A DNA stretch of 61,446 nt, taken from assembly GCA_947169685.1 (NCBI GenBank), contig CAMVQS010000005.1, positions 1 through 61,446 of the forward strand. The letters are read 5' to 3'. This document shows positions 1 to 7,922 of this stretch, piece after piece. Both the position numbers and the translations under genes were made by a program. The stretch comes from an uncultured Prevotella sp. Lineage in GTDB: Bacteria > Bacteroidota > Bacteroidia > Bacteroidales > Bacteroidaceae. Below the pieces are notes generated by a model that saw only the letters and a list, made by a program, of their open reading frames with translations, did not search any database and was not told the DNA's origin. Within the stretch, counting starts at the first letter, position 1; the number at the start of each line of letters is the position of its first letter.

Positions 1-2
1 AG

Positions 3-1652
3 CACATCATCCAGCAAAATATCTATGGTGTAGATATCGAGCGTGGTGCCGTTGACATCGCCCGCCTCCGCTTCTGGCTTTCTCTCATTGTTGATGAGGA
101 AACCCCGCAGGCTTTGCCCAACCTCGACTTCAAGATTATGCAAGGGAACTCACTACTGGAGCAATACAAGGGTGTTGACCTTTCAACGATGACAGAGAAA
201 AAAGCCGATGAATCAGGTATGCTATCCATTTTCGATAGTATGCTTGATGTTTATCGTCTCGACTTGCGTAAGATGCTTGCAAAATACTACATTTGTACAG
301 ACCATCATGAGAAGCAATCACTTCGCAAAAAGATTGTTGAAAATGTAAAGAAGCAACTTTCCGAGCAAAGCATCAACGTTGACTTTGGTGACCTCGACCT
401 ATCAGGTAATAACCAATTCATGCTTTGGCATACTTGGTTCTATGATGTGTTCTCACAAGGTGGATTTGATATTTTGATAGGCAATCCGCCATACGTTTTT
501 GCCAGAAACAGTGAAGAGAAAGGAATGAGCCAAGAAGACAAGGAGATATATTATAAGAAGTTTGCCTTAGCAAAATATCAAATTAACCTCTATCATCTAT
601 TCGTAGAGCAGGGCGTAAATTTGTTGAATAATAAAGGTTCTTTTGCATATATCATTCCAAACAACTGGATGACAATAAATACTAACAAGGACTTTAGAAA
701 ATACATCCTAAGCCATTCTAATATTGCTGTTACCAATTTTTACAAACAAGTATTTGAAAATGCAGATGTTGATAGTAGTATTTTGGTGTTTTCAAAAGAC
801 CAAAACGACGAGATAATTCGTCTTAATGAAGCTATACAGATTGATAAAATTAAATTAATAAAAGAAGTTTCTAAGCAAGTAATTCTTTCACAAAAAGATT
901 TTATTATAAATATTGAATTATTTAAAGGTGATGATAATTATAATATTATATTGAAGATGGAAGAGCATTCAAAACCTTTAAGTTTTTATGCTCAGGTTAA
1001 ATGTGGAATTAAAGCCTATCAAGTTGGAAAAGGTCATCCTGCACAAAGTAAAGAAGAAAAAATAAATAGGGTATTCCATTCTAAAACAAAACGGGGAGAT
1101 GATTATTACAAATATCTAGAAGGTTCTGATGTAAAACGCTATATCCTAACTTGGGAAAACAAGGAGTACATTCGGTATGGAAATCATCTTGCTGAACCAC
1201 GAAGGAATTGGAATTTGTTTTCATCTGTTAGAATATTAGTAAGACAAATACCATCCAAGCCCCCATACTGCATTAATGCGGTTTTAACACATGATACCTA
1301 TATCAATGATTTGAATTCTATGAATATTATTGATATGAGATGTGACCCGTATTATATTTTGTCGATATTAAACTCTAGGCCAATCTCTTTCTGGTTTGCC
1401 CAGAAATTCGGTAAGCTTCAACGTGGTCTGTTTCCACAATTTAAAATTAATGAACTAGCTTCGTTCCCTATTCCCAATGTAAGTAAAGAAACAATGGAAA
1501 AACTATCCAAATTGGCTTCAAAAATATCGGAACAAAAAAGAAAAGAGATTTCTTCTGATACGGCATCTCTTGAATTGGAAATAGATTCCATTGTATCAGA
1601 ACTATTTGGTTTGAATTCAAACGAAATAAAAAGAATAAACAAATATGAGTAA
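3..1652 (+). CDS. Type IIG-like restriction-modification enzyme (Eco57I family), N-terminus outside window
   Basis: The frame is open from base 3, so the N-terminus lies upstream of the window. The first visible residues contain YGVDIERGAVDIARLRFWL, the conserved segment of Eco57I-type adenine methylases. The N6-adenine methyltransferase motif IV, NPPY, is encoded at 483-494. The C-terminal third should be the target-recognition domain, ending with a FGKLQRGLFPQFK stretch and a helical tail. Known family members combine nuclease, methylase and specificity in one chain. The nuclease domain is not visible, so a stand-alone methylase cannot be excluded. The DNA from about base 640 is much more AT-rich than the first 500 bases, suggesting an exchanged C-terminal half. 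The stop overlaps the next gene by 8 bases. Confidence 0.85.
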   Translation, partial: HIIQQNIYGVDIERGAVDIARLRFWLSLIVDEETPQALPNLDFKIMQGNSLLEQYKGVDLSTMTEKKADESGMLSIFDSMLDVYRLDLRKMLAKYYICTDHHEKQSLRKKIVENVKKQLSEQSINVDFGDLDLSGNNQFMLWHTWFYDVFSQGGFDILIGNPPYVFARNSEEKGMSQEDKEIYYKKFALAKYQINLYHLFVEQGVNLLNNKGSFAYIIPNNWMTINTNKDFRKYILSHSNIAVTNFYKQVFENADVDSSILVFSKDQNDEIIRLNEAIQIDKIKLIKEVSKQVILSQKDFIINIELFKGDDNYNIILKMEEHSKPLSFYAQVKCGIKAYQVGKGHPAQSKEEKINRVFHSKTKRGDDYYKYLEGSDVKRYILTWENKEYIRYGNHLAEPRRNWNLFSSVRILVRQIPSKPPYCINAVLTHDTYINDLNSMNIIDMRCDPYYILSILNSRPISFWFAQKFGKLQRGLFPQFKINELASFPIPNVSKETMEKLSKLASKISEQKRKEISSDTASLELEIDSIVSELFGLNSNEIKRINKYE

Positions 1653-1968
1653 ATCAATTAGGAAAACAAAGTCACCAGCCAAAATACTGGAAGTAAAGAT
1701 TAATGGTAAGCTAGTAAAAGAAAAAAACTCTACGGAAACCTTTCTTTCTGTATTAAGAATACTTGGCCCTAAAAAAATAGCAGAAATGAAAGATGTAAAA
1801 ATAGAAGGGCTTCCTTTGGTTGTTTCATCGAAGGATTATAGAATGCAATTAAGTGCTTTGGACAACCATTGGTATGCGTGTACTCACATGCCAACAAAGA
1901 GCAAAAAAAACTTACTTGAAAGAATTGCCAAGCTATTAGATGTTAAACTCAAAGTTGAAATGTATTAA
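1645..1968 (+). CDS. Small defence-island protein sharing a domain with the protein at 2703
   Basis: This 107-residue protein starts with ATG inside the end of the restriction-modification gene (8-base overlap), so the two are probably translated together. No named family was recognised. Residues about 14-106 align by eye with the last 100 residues of the protein at 2703-3374. The shared skeleton is a Gly-containing beta turn, TF...LR.IG/LG...I.E, a G..LVS/VVS..K segment, an aromatic W-Y pair, and a final LKVE/LKIE strand. No membrane segment or signal peptide is visible. The context suggests an accessory to the restriction system or an independent defence factor; the function is unknown. Confidence 0.75.
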   Translation: MSKSIRKTKSPAKILEVKINGKLVKEKNSTETFLSVLRILGPKKIAEMKDVKIEGLPLVVSSKDYRMQLSALDNHWYACTHMPTKSKKNLLERIAKLLDVKLKVEMY

Positions 1969-1985
1969 AAGTAATTGACATAATT

Positions 1986-2693
1986 ATGAACATATATCAT
2001 TATACAACACTTGAAGCTTTCATTAGGATATGGCTGTCAGAAGAACTTTTGCTTGGAGAGTACAAAAATATGAACGATTTGTATGAAAGGCAGAAGTTCT
2101 GTGGAATAGATATTGGTCCTAATAGCGGTGTCTCTAAAGAGATTAGGAAGCAGATAGGAGATCCTATAGATTTTATCTTCAAACAAATTGCTAAATTTCG
2201 ACAAATCAGCTTTTGCAATGATTTCAAAGATGGAACAAAAGGGTGTCTTTCGTCTATGATGTGGGGGCAATATGCAAAAAATGAAAAAGGGGTCTGTATA
2301 GAATTCGACAAAGAAAAACTTTTAGAAAGGAAGAATGGCTACATACCTGGGGATGTAAACTATGATGTCAACATACCATTTATTACGATTTCCTCATCTT
2401 GTTTTGCAAAAGAGCCCGATAAAGAAATAAGAACTGCTATTATTGATAATAAAGATAAAGTGTTTTTTAGTAAGCATAAACACTGGGAATATGAAAACGA
2501 ATTTCGTATTGTATCAGATTCTAAGTCATCAATATCAATAAAAAAAGCAATTTCTTGTGTCTATGTACAAAATCCGTATAGTACAGATACAAAACTTTTA
2601 AAAAAGCTAATAAAGAATAAAGTTCCAATTAGGTATATTGATTTGGTTACTGATGGAGATTATGTTAGTCTCTGCATAAAAAATTTAGAATAA
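1986..2693 (+). CDS. DUF2971 family protein
   Basis: This 235-residue protein opens with YHYTTLEAF followed by a N-D-x-x-E turn (NDLYE). It then has a FCNDF...MWGQYA..KGVCIEFD block and a late HWEYENEFRIV segment, which together are the signature of the DUF2971 family. The family has no assigned reaction, and members are often found in phage-defence neighbourhoods. Here it lies 17 bases after the small protein and 9 bases before the next gene, between a restriction enzyme and an AbiH protein, which supports a defence-related role by context only. The start is the only ATG near the family's usual N-terminus. Confidence 0.8.
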   Translation: MNIYHYTTLEAFIRIWLSEELLLGEYKNMNDLYERQKFCGIDIGPNSGVSKEIRKQIGDPIDFIFKQIAKFRQISFCNDFKDGTKGCLSSMMWGQYAKNEKGVCIEFDKEKLLERKNGYIPGDVNYDVNIPFITISSSCFAKEPDKEIRTAIIDNKDKVFFSKHKHWEYENEFRIVSDSKSSISIKKAISCVYVQNPYSTDTKLLKKLIKNKVPIRYIDLVTDGDYVSLCIKNLE

Positions 2694-2702
2694 ACATAAC
2701 AT

Positions 2703-3374
2703 ATGACCAAACTTGAAAAACTATACAGCATCATAGAGAACTCTCGCGAAGTGGGAGTGAAGTTGAGTAAGGATGTTCTTCAACAAGTGGAGGAACTGGA
2801 GGAGGGTATTATCAAGGAAGAGATATTGCCTGCATTGGGCAATGATATTGCACCACGCTTGGAACCTATCAAACGTGATTTGGTGCTCGTAGTGGAGTAT
2901 CATCCTGGTGAGCCTATCAGCGTAGCTTTAAGCCGTAAGACAAAGATAAGTGAGATTATGGGCGCCAAGACGCTGACACCTCGCAGCAGTACGCCTGTAA
3001 AGAGCGAAGAGGAACCAACGGAGGTGAAACCTCATGAGCCCACAAAGCACATAGAGAATACCACGAAGGGTATGCGTATCACTTTCCCTGACGGAACAGT
3101 CATCTGGCATCGTCAAGCCATTGACACCTTTATTGATGCTCTGCGAAAGATTGGTTTGGAGCGAATTCCAGAAGTGGGTATCCTGCATGGCAATGGTTTC
3201 AATCTTGTCAGCAGAAACAAGCGTCCCACAGTTCCAGGTCGCATTTGGCAACATGAATGTGATGGCTGGTACATCTACTCGAACATCAGCAATGGAACCA
3301 AGACAGAAGACCTACATCGAATCTCAGACTACTATCACCTTGGGTTGAAGATAGAAGAAGGCAAGCCTGAATAG
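2703..3374 (+). CDS. Two-part defence-island protein with domain shared with the 1645 gene
   Basis: This 223-residue protein has no recognised name. Residues 1-60 look helical and acidic, and about 60-85 are beta-rich. A Ser/Pro/Glu/Lys-rich linker covers about 93-118. Residues from about 122 onward repeat the fold seen in the 107-residue protein at 1645 (TF..ALR.IG, I.EVGI, G..LVS..K, WY, LGLKIE). Its base composition is less AT-rich than that of the DUF2971 gene before it, so the two may have different origins. The stop codon TAG is formed exactly where a degenerate copy of a restriction-enzyme tail begins (3374-3451), which points to a recombination junction at the gene's end. Confidence 0.7.
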   Translation: MTKLEKLYSIIENSREVGVKLSKDVLQQVEELEEGIIKEEILPALGNDIAPRLEPIKRDLVLVVEYHPGEPISVALSRKTKISEIMGAKTLTPRSSTPVKSEEEPTEVKPHEPTKHIENTTKGMRITFPDGTVIWHRQAIDTFIDALRKIGLERIPEVGILHGNGFNLVSRNKRPTVPGRIWQHECDGWYIYSNISNGTKTEDLHRISDYYHLGLKIEEGKPE

Positions 3375-3451
3375 AATCCGAAATCGACCGTCTCGTCTAT
3401 CAGCTCTATGGTCTGACGGAAGAAGAAATCAAAATTGTAGAGCAATCATAA
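3374..3451 (+). pseudogene. Fossil C-terminal tail of a restriction-modification enzyme (copy 1)
   Basis: A 25-codon open stretch ending in TAA encodes ESEIDRLVYQLYGLTEEEIK plus five more residues. This is the typical C-terminal helical tail of Eco57I/type IIG enzymes. It has no start codon of its own and begins at the stop of the preceding gene. It closely matches a second copy at 4429-4506 at the DNA level. It resembles only distantly the tail of the intact enzyme at 1560-1652. Confidence 0.75.
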
Positions 3452-3460
3452 AAAAGTAAG

Positions 3461-4363
3461 ATGAAACAAGTTACATTTGTTTTAGGAAATGGGTATGACC
3501 TTGATTTAGGGTTAAGGTCCAGGTATTGTGATTTTGCAAAAAACAAAAATCAAGAATGGATTGATTTTGTAAATATGGAAGGAACAACTATCAAGCAAAT
3601 CTTTCATGTAGCATTTATTGACTATCTCCAGAAAGCGGCAAAAGAGAAAGAAAACTGGTTTAATGTTGAGGAAGAAATCTACCATTTCGTTCACGAAAAA
3701 ACTAATCTTAATGATGCTCAAATTGGACTAATAAGGCTCCAATTTGACATCTTGAAAAAATATTTAAGGAAATATCTCCAAAATGAATCCGAGCATTTTA
3801 AGCTAAATGAGAATTCTCTAGCCCTTGATTTGTCAAAGCGACTTGTTATGAGCGAGAATTATATATATACTCTATCTTTTAACTATACAGATTGTTATGA
3901 TCTTTGTAGATTGCCTAAACCAAAAGGAAGGTTCTTGCTTGTTCATGGTGGACTAAATCAAAACATTATAGAACTTGGCTGTAGAGAGATAGAAAACAAA
4001 AAGAGAAACCTGCAGTTGGATTTTATGTATAAGCCCCATATTAATCTATTGTCAGAGATATTTCTTCAAAATCTAGAAACGGCTAGTGAAGTGATTTTCT
4101 TTGGTCATTCGCTAAACAGAATGGATTATTGCTATTTCAAAGACTACTTTGAAAAGTTGGAAGGAGGAAGAAAAGAGGATAAGCATTTGACTATTATTTG
4201 TAAGAATCTTGTTTCTGAGAACCAAATAAAAAAAGAACTGGCTTATAACGGAAGTCTTTCAAAAATAGAAAAGAACATTGATCTACAATTTATATATACA
4301 GATGATAGGAAAGAAGACAATCCCCAATATCACCAGTTGTGTGAACGTTTGAATGCTTATTAA
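3461..4363 (+). CDS. AbiH-family abortive infection protein
   Basis: This 300-residue protein begins FVLGNGYDLDLGLRSRYCDF, the nucleotide-binding-like opening of the AbiH family (consensus GNGFD..hgl.T.Y.DF). Further family marks are LSFNYTD, VHGGLN and FFGHSLNRMDYCYF. AbiH proteins act in phage abortive infection and are thought to resemble SIR2-like NAD-binding proteins; the chemistry is not established. The gene starts 9 bases after one fossil restriction-enzyme tail and is followed at once by another, so it looks like a cassette inserted between duplicated tails. It is very AT-rich compared with the housekeeping genes. No signal peptide or membrane segment is seen. Confidence 0.85.
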   Translation: MKQVTFVLGNGYDLDLGLRSRYCDFAKNKNQEWIDFVNMEGTTIKQIFHVAFIDYLQKAAKEKENWFNVEEEIYHFVHEKTNLNDAQIGLIRLQFDILKKYLRKYLQNESEHFKLNENSLALDLSKRLVMSENYIYTLSFNYTDCYDLCRLPKPKGRFLLVHGGLNQNIIELGCREIENKKRNLQLDFMYKPHINLLSEIFLQNLETASEVIFFGHSLNRMDYCYFKDYFEKLEGGRKEDKHLTIICKNLVSENQIKKELAYNGSLSKIEKNIDLQFIYTDDRKEDNPQYHQLCERLNAY

Positions 4364-4365
4364 TT

Positions 4366-4506
4366 GCATTGGTGAAGAATGCGATAGAAATTAAAAGAAA
4401 TGACCCTTCTGCCGACACCTCCGCCTTAGAATCCGAGATCGACCGCCTCGTCTATCAGCTCTATGGACTGACGGACGAGGAAATCGCAATAATAGAGAAA
4501 AAGTAA
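4366..4506 (+). pseudogene. Fossil C-terminal tail of a restriction-modification enzyme (copy 2, longer)
   Basis: An open frame just after the AbiH stop encodes a tail of the type KRNDPSADTSALESEIDRLV..LYGLTDEEIA, ending in TAA at 4504-4506. The PSADTSALE-EIDRLVY-LYGLT pattern is the standard C-terminus of type IIG enzymes. There is no start codon or upstream enzyme body. The segment 4427-4490 is almost identical in DNA to copy 1 (from 3372). It probably belonged to the ancestral enzyme or to a previously inserted version of it. Confidence 0.75.
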
Positions 4507-4526
4507 ACGGACTTTTAATCGTTCGG

Positions 4527-4558
4527 TTTGGAAATTGCAAAAAGATTCTCTATCTTTG
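4527..4558 (+). promoter_or_regulatory. Bacteroidetes-type promoter
   Basis: TTTG at 4527-4530 is followed after 20 bases by TATCTTTG at 4551-4558, matching the -33/-7 pattern of Bacteroidetes primary sigma promoters. The start codon of the next gene is 16 bases downstream. The presence of a promoter here suggests that the genes from 4574 are transcribed separately from the restriction cluster. Confidence 0.75.
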
Positions 4559-4573
4559 CAGAAAAAAATAATT

Positions 4574-4894
4574 ATGGGAAAGGAAATACTATACAATCTC
4601 CTTGAGGAGAAAATCAAGCAAAACCTGCCAAGCAGTCTAGAGCAGAAATTGCTTTCGTATCAAGATAACCGTAATAAGTGGTTATATTATGGTGTGCTCA
4701 TCAATCAAGAGCAGAGTGAGTTGATAGTTTTAGACCTAAAAGCATGCCAAGGATGCTATTCTCTACACGATTTTGCATCCAGTGATAAGCACCGCAAAGC
4801 ATTAATTGAGTACCAGAATGAACAATTCAAGTATTTCCGCTCAATGTGCTGTGATGCATTGGATATCTGTAATGAGTTGTTTTCAAAGTTTTAA
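4574..4894 (+). CDS. Hypothetical small soluble protein
   Basis: The protein has 106 residues when started at the ATG at 4574. An in-frame upstream start at 4535 would lie inside the promoter and is rejected. It begins GKEILYNLLEEKIKQNL, is mainly helical, and has a WLYYGVLI strand and a Cys-rich C-terminal part (CQGCYSLHDF, MCCDALDIC). There is no signal peptide, membrane segment or recognised domain. It has its own promoter and is followed after 36 bases by a membrane protein gene. The function is unknown. Confidence 0.6.
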   Translation: MGKEILYNLLEEKIKQNLPSSLEQKLLSYQDNRNKWLYYGVLINQEQSELIVLDLKACQGCYSLHDFASSDKHRKALIEYQNEQFKYFRSMCCDALDICNELFSKF

Positions 4895-4930
4895 TCGTAG
4901 GAGCAGTCACACCAATAGCAAGAGAAGAAT

Positions 4931-5719
4931 ATGCAAGAAATATTTAGTTTTAATAAGAATAGGTGGTTAATAATTATAGTCGTAACTCTCCCATTTATTA
5001 TAGGTTTTTTAGTCATATTGCCTAAATGGCCATATTGGAATTTTGCTGGTAATGCTGACACATGGCTCATTTTTTGGGGAACATATACTGGCTCACTTGG
5101 TTCTTTAGTAATGGCAATTATCGCATTTGAAACATTAAAGTTAACTAAAAGCCAAAATAGCCCTTGTGTGTATCCTTCTATTGAATTGGTAGTCCAAAAA
5201 CAATATGATTCACAAGCCAATCATGAAGAGGGTGAATGGTATAATGAAATTTGTTACTGTTTGCGTGTTAAGAATTATGGAGTAGGAACCGCCACCAATA
5301 TACGCTTAAAAACGGACTGCTCTGATCCTGAATTATTAAATAATGAATTGGTTGCTAAGAACATTAATTGGTTGAATAATTTAAACTTTTCTTTAGGACA
5401 TAATGAAGAAAAATTATTCTATTTATATCCAGCAGAAGTAACTCGTTCTATACGAAGGAAAGAGAAAGAACGCCACGAAAATTGTTTTGACTCGTATATA
5501 GATAGTTTTAAAAAAAGTGATGTTATAATTAGTATTTCGTATTCAGAAATAGGCAATAATAAACCTATCATTTTTAAGATTCCAATTTCAGGTGTTATTA
5601 CCGCTCAGACTACGTTAATACAAGTCCTAGATGCTATAAATAGGAGTATTAAAGAACTTAATGAAGAAAAAGGAATACAGCATTATAAAGAACTCCTAAA
5701 AAAGAATCGTGTAAAGTGA
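4931..5719 (+). CDS. Membrane-anchored hypothetical protein
   Basis: This 262-residue protein has two membrane segments near the N-terminus, about residues 12-31 (WLIIIVVTLPFIIGFLVIL) and 45-65 (LIFWGTYTGSLGSLVMAII). The second has the W..FWG.Y.G..G small-residue pattern found in many membrane-anchored phage-defence and hypothetical proteins. The rest (about 75-262) is soluble, starts with a beta-sandwich-like segment (CLRVKNYGVGTATNIRLK), and ends in a helical tail. No catalytic motif is recognised. It sits at the end of an AT-rich defence island, so a sensing or effector role at the membrane is possible but only inferred. Confidence 0.7.
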   Translation: MQEIFSFNKNRWLIIIVVTLPFIIGFLVILPKWPYWNFAGNADTWLIFWGTYTGSLGSLVMAIIAFETLKLTKSQNSPCVYPSIELVVQKQYDSQANHEEGEWYNEICYCLRVKNYGVGTATNIRLKTDCSDPELLNNELVAKNINWLNNLNFSLGHNEEKLFYLYPAEVTRSIRRKEKERHENCFDSYIDSFKKSDVIISISYSEIGNNKPIIFKIPISGVITAQTTLIQVLDAINRSIKELNEEKGIQHYKELLKKNRVK

Positions 5720-5726
5720 AAATCAT

Positions 5727-5885
5727 ATGTTGCAATACCCTTCTATATCTATTACTACATTCCATGATGTGGAAATATTAGTAAGATATTTCGAATGCAA
5801 TCGTGGCTCTTATGATAATGTTGTTGAGAGTTGGATAAGAGATAATATCGGAGAAGATAAAGAGATTCTTTCTCGTAGATGCTAA
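5727..5885 (+). CDS. Possible small ORF or gene remnant
   Basis: A 52-codon frame starts with ATG 7 bases after the stop of the preceding gene and ends 8 bases before a strong hairpin. The product begins MLQYPSISITTFHDVEIL and ends in RRC. No family was recognised. The position between a gene and its terminator is compatible with either a real small gene or the 5' fragment of a lost gene. Confidence 0.35.
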   Translation: MLQYPSISITTFHDVEILVRYFECNRGSYDNVVESWIRDNIGEDKEILSRRC

Positions 5886-5893
5886 GTCTTTTT

Positions 5894-5932
5894 AAAGGAG
5901 TCGGCTTGCAGCGATTGCAAGCCGACTCCTTT
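5894..5932. terminator. Bidirectional terminator hairpin
   Basis: A perfect 17-bp inverted repeat (5894-5910 with 5916-5932) with a 5-base loop is flanked by T-rich sequence upstream and weaker T-richness downstream. It separates the plus-strand defence island from the minus-strand nusB-coaE operon, whose last gene ends at 5944, so it can serve both directions. Confidence 0.8.
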
Positions 5933-5943
5933 CTACGTGGATT

Positions 5944-6381
5944 TTACTCTTCGCGGTCGTCGATGTTGTCGCCCTCGGTGGGCTTCAGCTCGTCGAAGTC
6001 GGTCATGCCGGCAGCAACAAGCAGGTTGTACCACTGCAGCAGCTTCTTGATGTCGCTGTTGTGCACGCGGTCGCGGTCCCATTCGGGCAGCACCTTGGTA
6101 AAGTAGTCTTGCAGTTCTTTACCACTGGCCTTACGGTAGTCGATACTGGTGGCTTTGCCGCCCTCCAGTCCCTTGATGGCATTCAGCACTTTATAGAGTG
6201 CGATGTCTTCTGTTTCTGTGAACATGGCGATGTCGCCCAGTGACGTGATGCGGTCTGTTGCAAAGGCCGGCATACGACGGTGGGTATCGTCAAGTGCCTC
6301 TACGATGAGGCTGTTTTTGGCTCGTGAAACGAGTTTGTAGAGTCCCGGCTTGCCCGAGATAGCTAAAATAGTCTGTGACAT
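5944..6381 (-). CDS. DUF5606 family protein
   Basis: This 145-residue protein begins with SQTILAISGKPGLYKLV and contains an SLIVEALDD strand and RRMPAFATDRITSLGDIA. It matches the small Bacteroidetes DUF5606 family, and the C-terminal half is helical with an acidic tail. The reaction is unknown. It is the last gene of a minus-strand operon, 5 bases after coaE. The N-terminal half looks like a small SH3- or barrel-like RNA- or ligand-binding fold, but that is inference. Confidence 0.75.
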   Translation of the reverse strand: MSQTILAISGKPGLYKLVSRAKNSLIVEALDDTHRRMPAFATDRITSLGDIAMFTETEDIALYKVLNAIKGLEGGKATSIDYRKASGKELQDYFTKVLPEWDRDRVHNSDIKKLLQWYNLLVAAGMTDFDELKPTEGDNIDDREE

Positions 6382-6386
6382 AATTC

Positions 6387-6932
6387 TTAATTCTTATTGT
6401 TTAATTTCATAAGTATTTCATCTATTTGCTCGTCTATGTCGGCTATGCCGTCATTGACAACTTCAAAGTCGGCACGCCTGCGAATCTCCTCCTGTGGCCA
6501 CTGGCGCTGCATCCATTCGAGCACCTTCTCACGGGTGATACCGTCACGCTGCATGACACGCTGTATGCGAATTTCCTGTGGTGCCGTTACCACGATGACT
6601 GTATCTACGAGTTGACTGATTCCCGACTCGTACAAGATAGCACTTTCCATCCATTGCATACCACTCTCCTCGAAGTCACGGAATACGGCAGGATGTACAA
6701 TAGCATCAATTGCTTTCGCATTCTCTTCGCTTTGCAGCAGGAACTTCGCCATTGCTGCCTTGTTGAGCGGACTGCCGATAAGTTGTGTCAGTTGCTGCTG
6801 TATCTCGGATGACGTCCTTATCAGTCGCTTGGCTGCTGCGTCGCAGTCATATACCTTAAAACCTCTGGCTTCCAGGCGTTTGCACACATAGCTCTTTCCG
6901 CTTCCTATACCTCCTGTGATACCGGTCTTCAT
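6387..6932 (-). CDS. coaE: Dephospho-CoA kinase
   Basis: This 181-residue protein catalyses the last step of coenzyme A synthesis, ATP-dependent phosphorylation of dephospho-CoA at the 3'-OH of ribose. The P-loop GGIGSGKS is at residues 7-14, followed by the family's Y-D-C/A-D acceptor segment (VYDCDAAAKRL) and the late lid region RVMQRDGITREKV. Length is slightly short but normal for the family. The stop is 5 bases before the DUF5606 gene, and the start overlaps the end of the YbbR-like gene by 4 bases, indicating one operon. Confidence 0.95.
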   Translation of the reverse strand: MKTGITGGIGSGKSYVCKRLEARGFKVYDCDAAAKRLIRTSSEIQQQLTQLIGSPLNKAAMAKFLLQSEENAKAIDAIVHPAVFRDFEESGMQWMESAILYESGISQLVDTVIVVTAPQEIRIQRVMQRDGITREKVLEWMQRQWPQEEIRRRADFEVVNDGIADIDEQIDEILMKLNNKN

Positions 6933-7912
6933 TGGCCTTCTTCAATGAGATAGTCAACCTGCTTCACTTCCAGTTTGGCACGACTGATACCATGTGGTAC
7001 AGTCTTCAGGTATATGTTACACTTGTCTGTAGGCTTGGCCTTGATTTCATCGTAGTCGGCAATGACCAGAAACTGCTCAGGTCGCAGATTACGGAACTGA
7101 CTGACACCCGTGACGAAACTCACCTTCACCTTGGTTGGGAATGTACGCAACACCTTACCTTCAGGAACATTGACGGTAACGATGGGCACATCATCCATAC
7201 TCACCTCTGTCAGCACGTCCGTATAGAATCCCACCTTGATTTGCTCCGGCACGCACTTCACGCCTTTCATCTTTGCCATGTGGCAATCGACAATAAGCGT
7301 GTCACGGAAGTTGGCATAGTTCAAGGCTTCTGTATAAACAACCTTGATGCTGTCAAGCCGCTCTTCCGGGGCATACACATCGACGCTGTCAGGCCAGTAT
7401 TGAACTTGGGAAATGAAATAAAGATGTTCTGGAATGACACGTCCGCTCCATCTGACAGGCACGCGCTTGTGGACTCCGTCATTATAGAAGAATTCCAGTT
7501 TCTCAGGTTTGATGGAGGTAATCTTCGACGTCATGTTCGGAATCTGTGCATGAATGAGCTTTTGCAGCTCAGCGGCAGAAATGAAGCCATAGCCTTCGCC
7601 ACGATTATAGTTTTTGAAAACAGCATTAATCGTACTCAACCTGTTTCCATAGAGATAGGAGAAAAACATCCATCCCCTGTCACGTACGGTAACACGTATA
7701 GTATCCACCTCGTCCGACGTCAGAACTGCATTCTTTGGAACTTGGGTAATGCGCACAGGTATCTTCAGTTCTTTCTCGTAGGTCTCGTTGAGTGTGGTCA
7801 TCATCCAGAAAATACCCGAGAGTGCGAGGAAGAACAAGAATGTCAGGAACTGCTTGTTGATATTACTGAACAAGAAGTCCCTGACAAAGCGGAAGATGTT
7901 GATGCCGCCCAC
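6929..7912 (-). CDS. YbbR-like (CdaR-type) membrane-anchored protein
   Basis: This 327-residue protein has a single N-terminal membrane segment (about 19-40, FLTFLFFLALSGIFWMMTTL) and an extracytoplasmic region of repeated beta-rich YbbR-like domains. In Firmicutes such proteins regulate the diadenylate cyclase CdaA. In Bacteroidetes the gene commonly lies between yajC and coaE, as here. No cyclase gene is in the window, so the partner is unknown. It overlaps coaE by 4 bases and follows yajC after 10 bases. Confidence 0.85.
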   Translation of the reverse strand: MGGINIFRFVRDFLFSNINKQFLTFLFFLALSGIFWMMTTLNETYEKELKIPVRITQVPKNAVLTSDEVDTIRVTVRDRGWMFFSYLYGNRLSTINAVFKNYNRGEGYGFISAAELQKLIHAQIPNMTSKITSIKPEKLEFFYNDGVHKRVPVRWSGRVIPEHLYFISQVQYWPDSVDVYAPEERLDSIKVVYTEALNYANFRDTLIVDCHMAKMKGVKCVPEQIKVGFYTDVLTEVSMDDVPIVTVNVPEGKVLRTFPTKVKVSFVTGVSQFRNLRPEQFLVIADYDEIKAKPTDKCNIYLKTVPHGISRAKLEVKQVDYLIEEGQ

Positions 7913-7922
7913 GTTTTATCTT

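Noticed and set aside
4535..4573. Upstream start of the 4574 gene
   Set aside because: It would lie before and inside the -7 element, so it could not be translated from the visible promoter.
6426..6812. Plus-strand frame of 128 codons inside coaE
   Set aside because: It is antisense to a complete, clearly recognised dephospho-CoA kinase and has no own signals.
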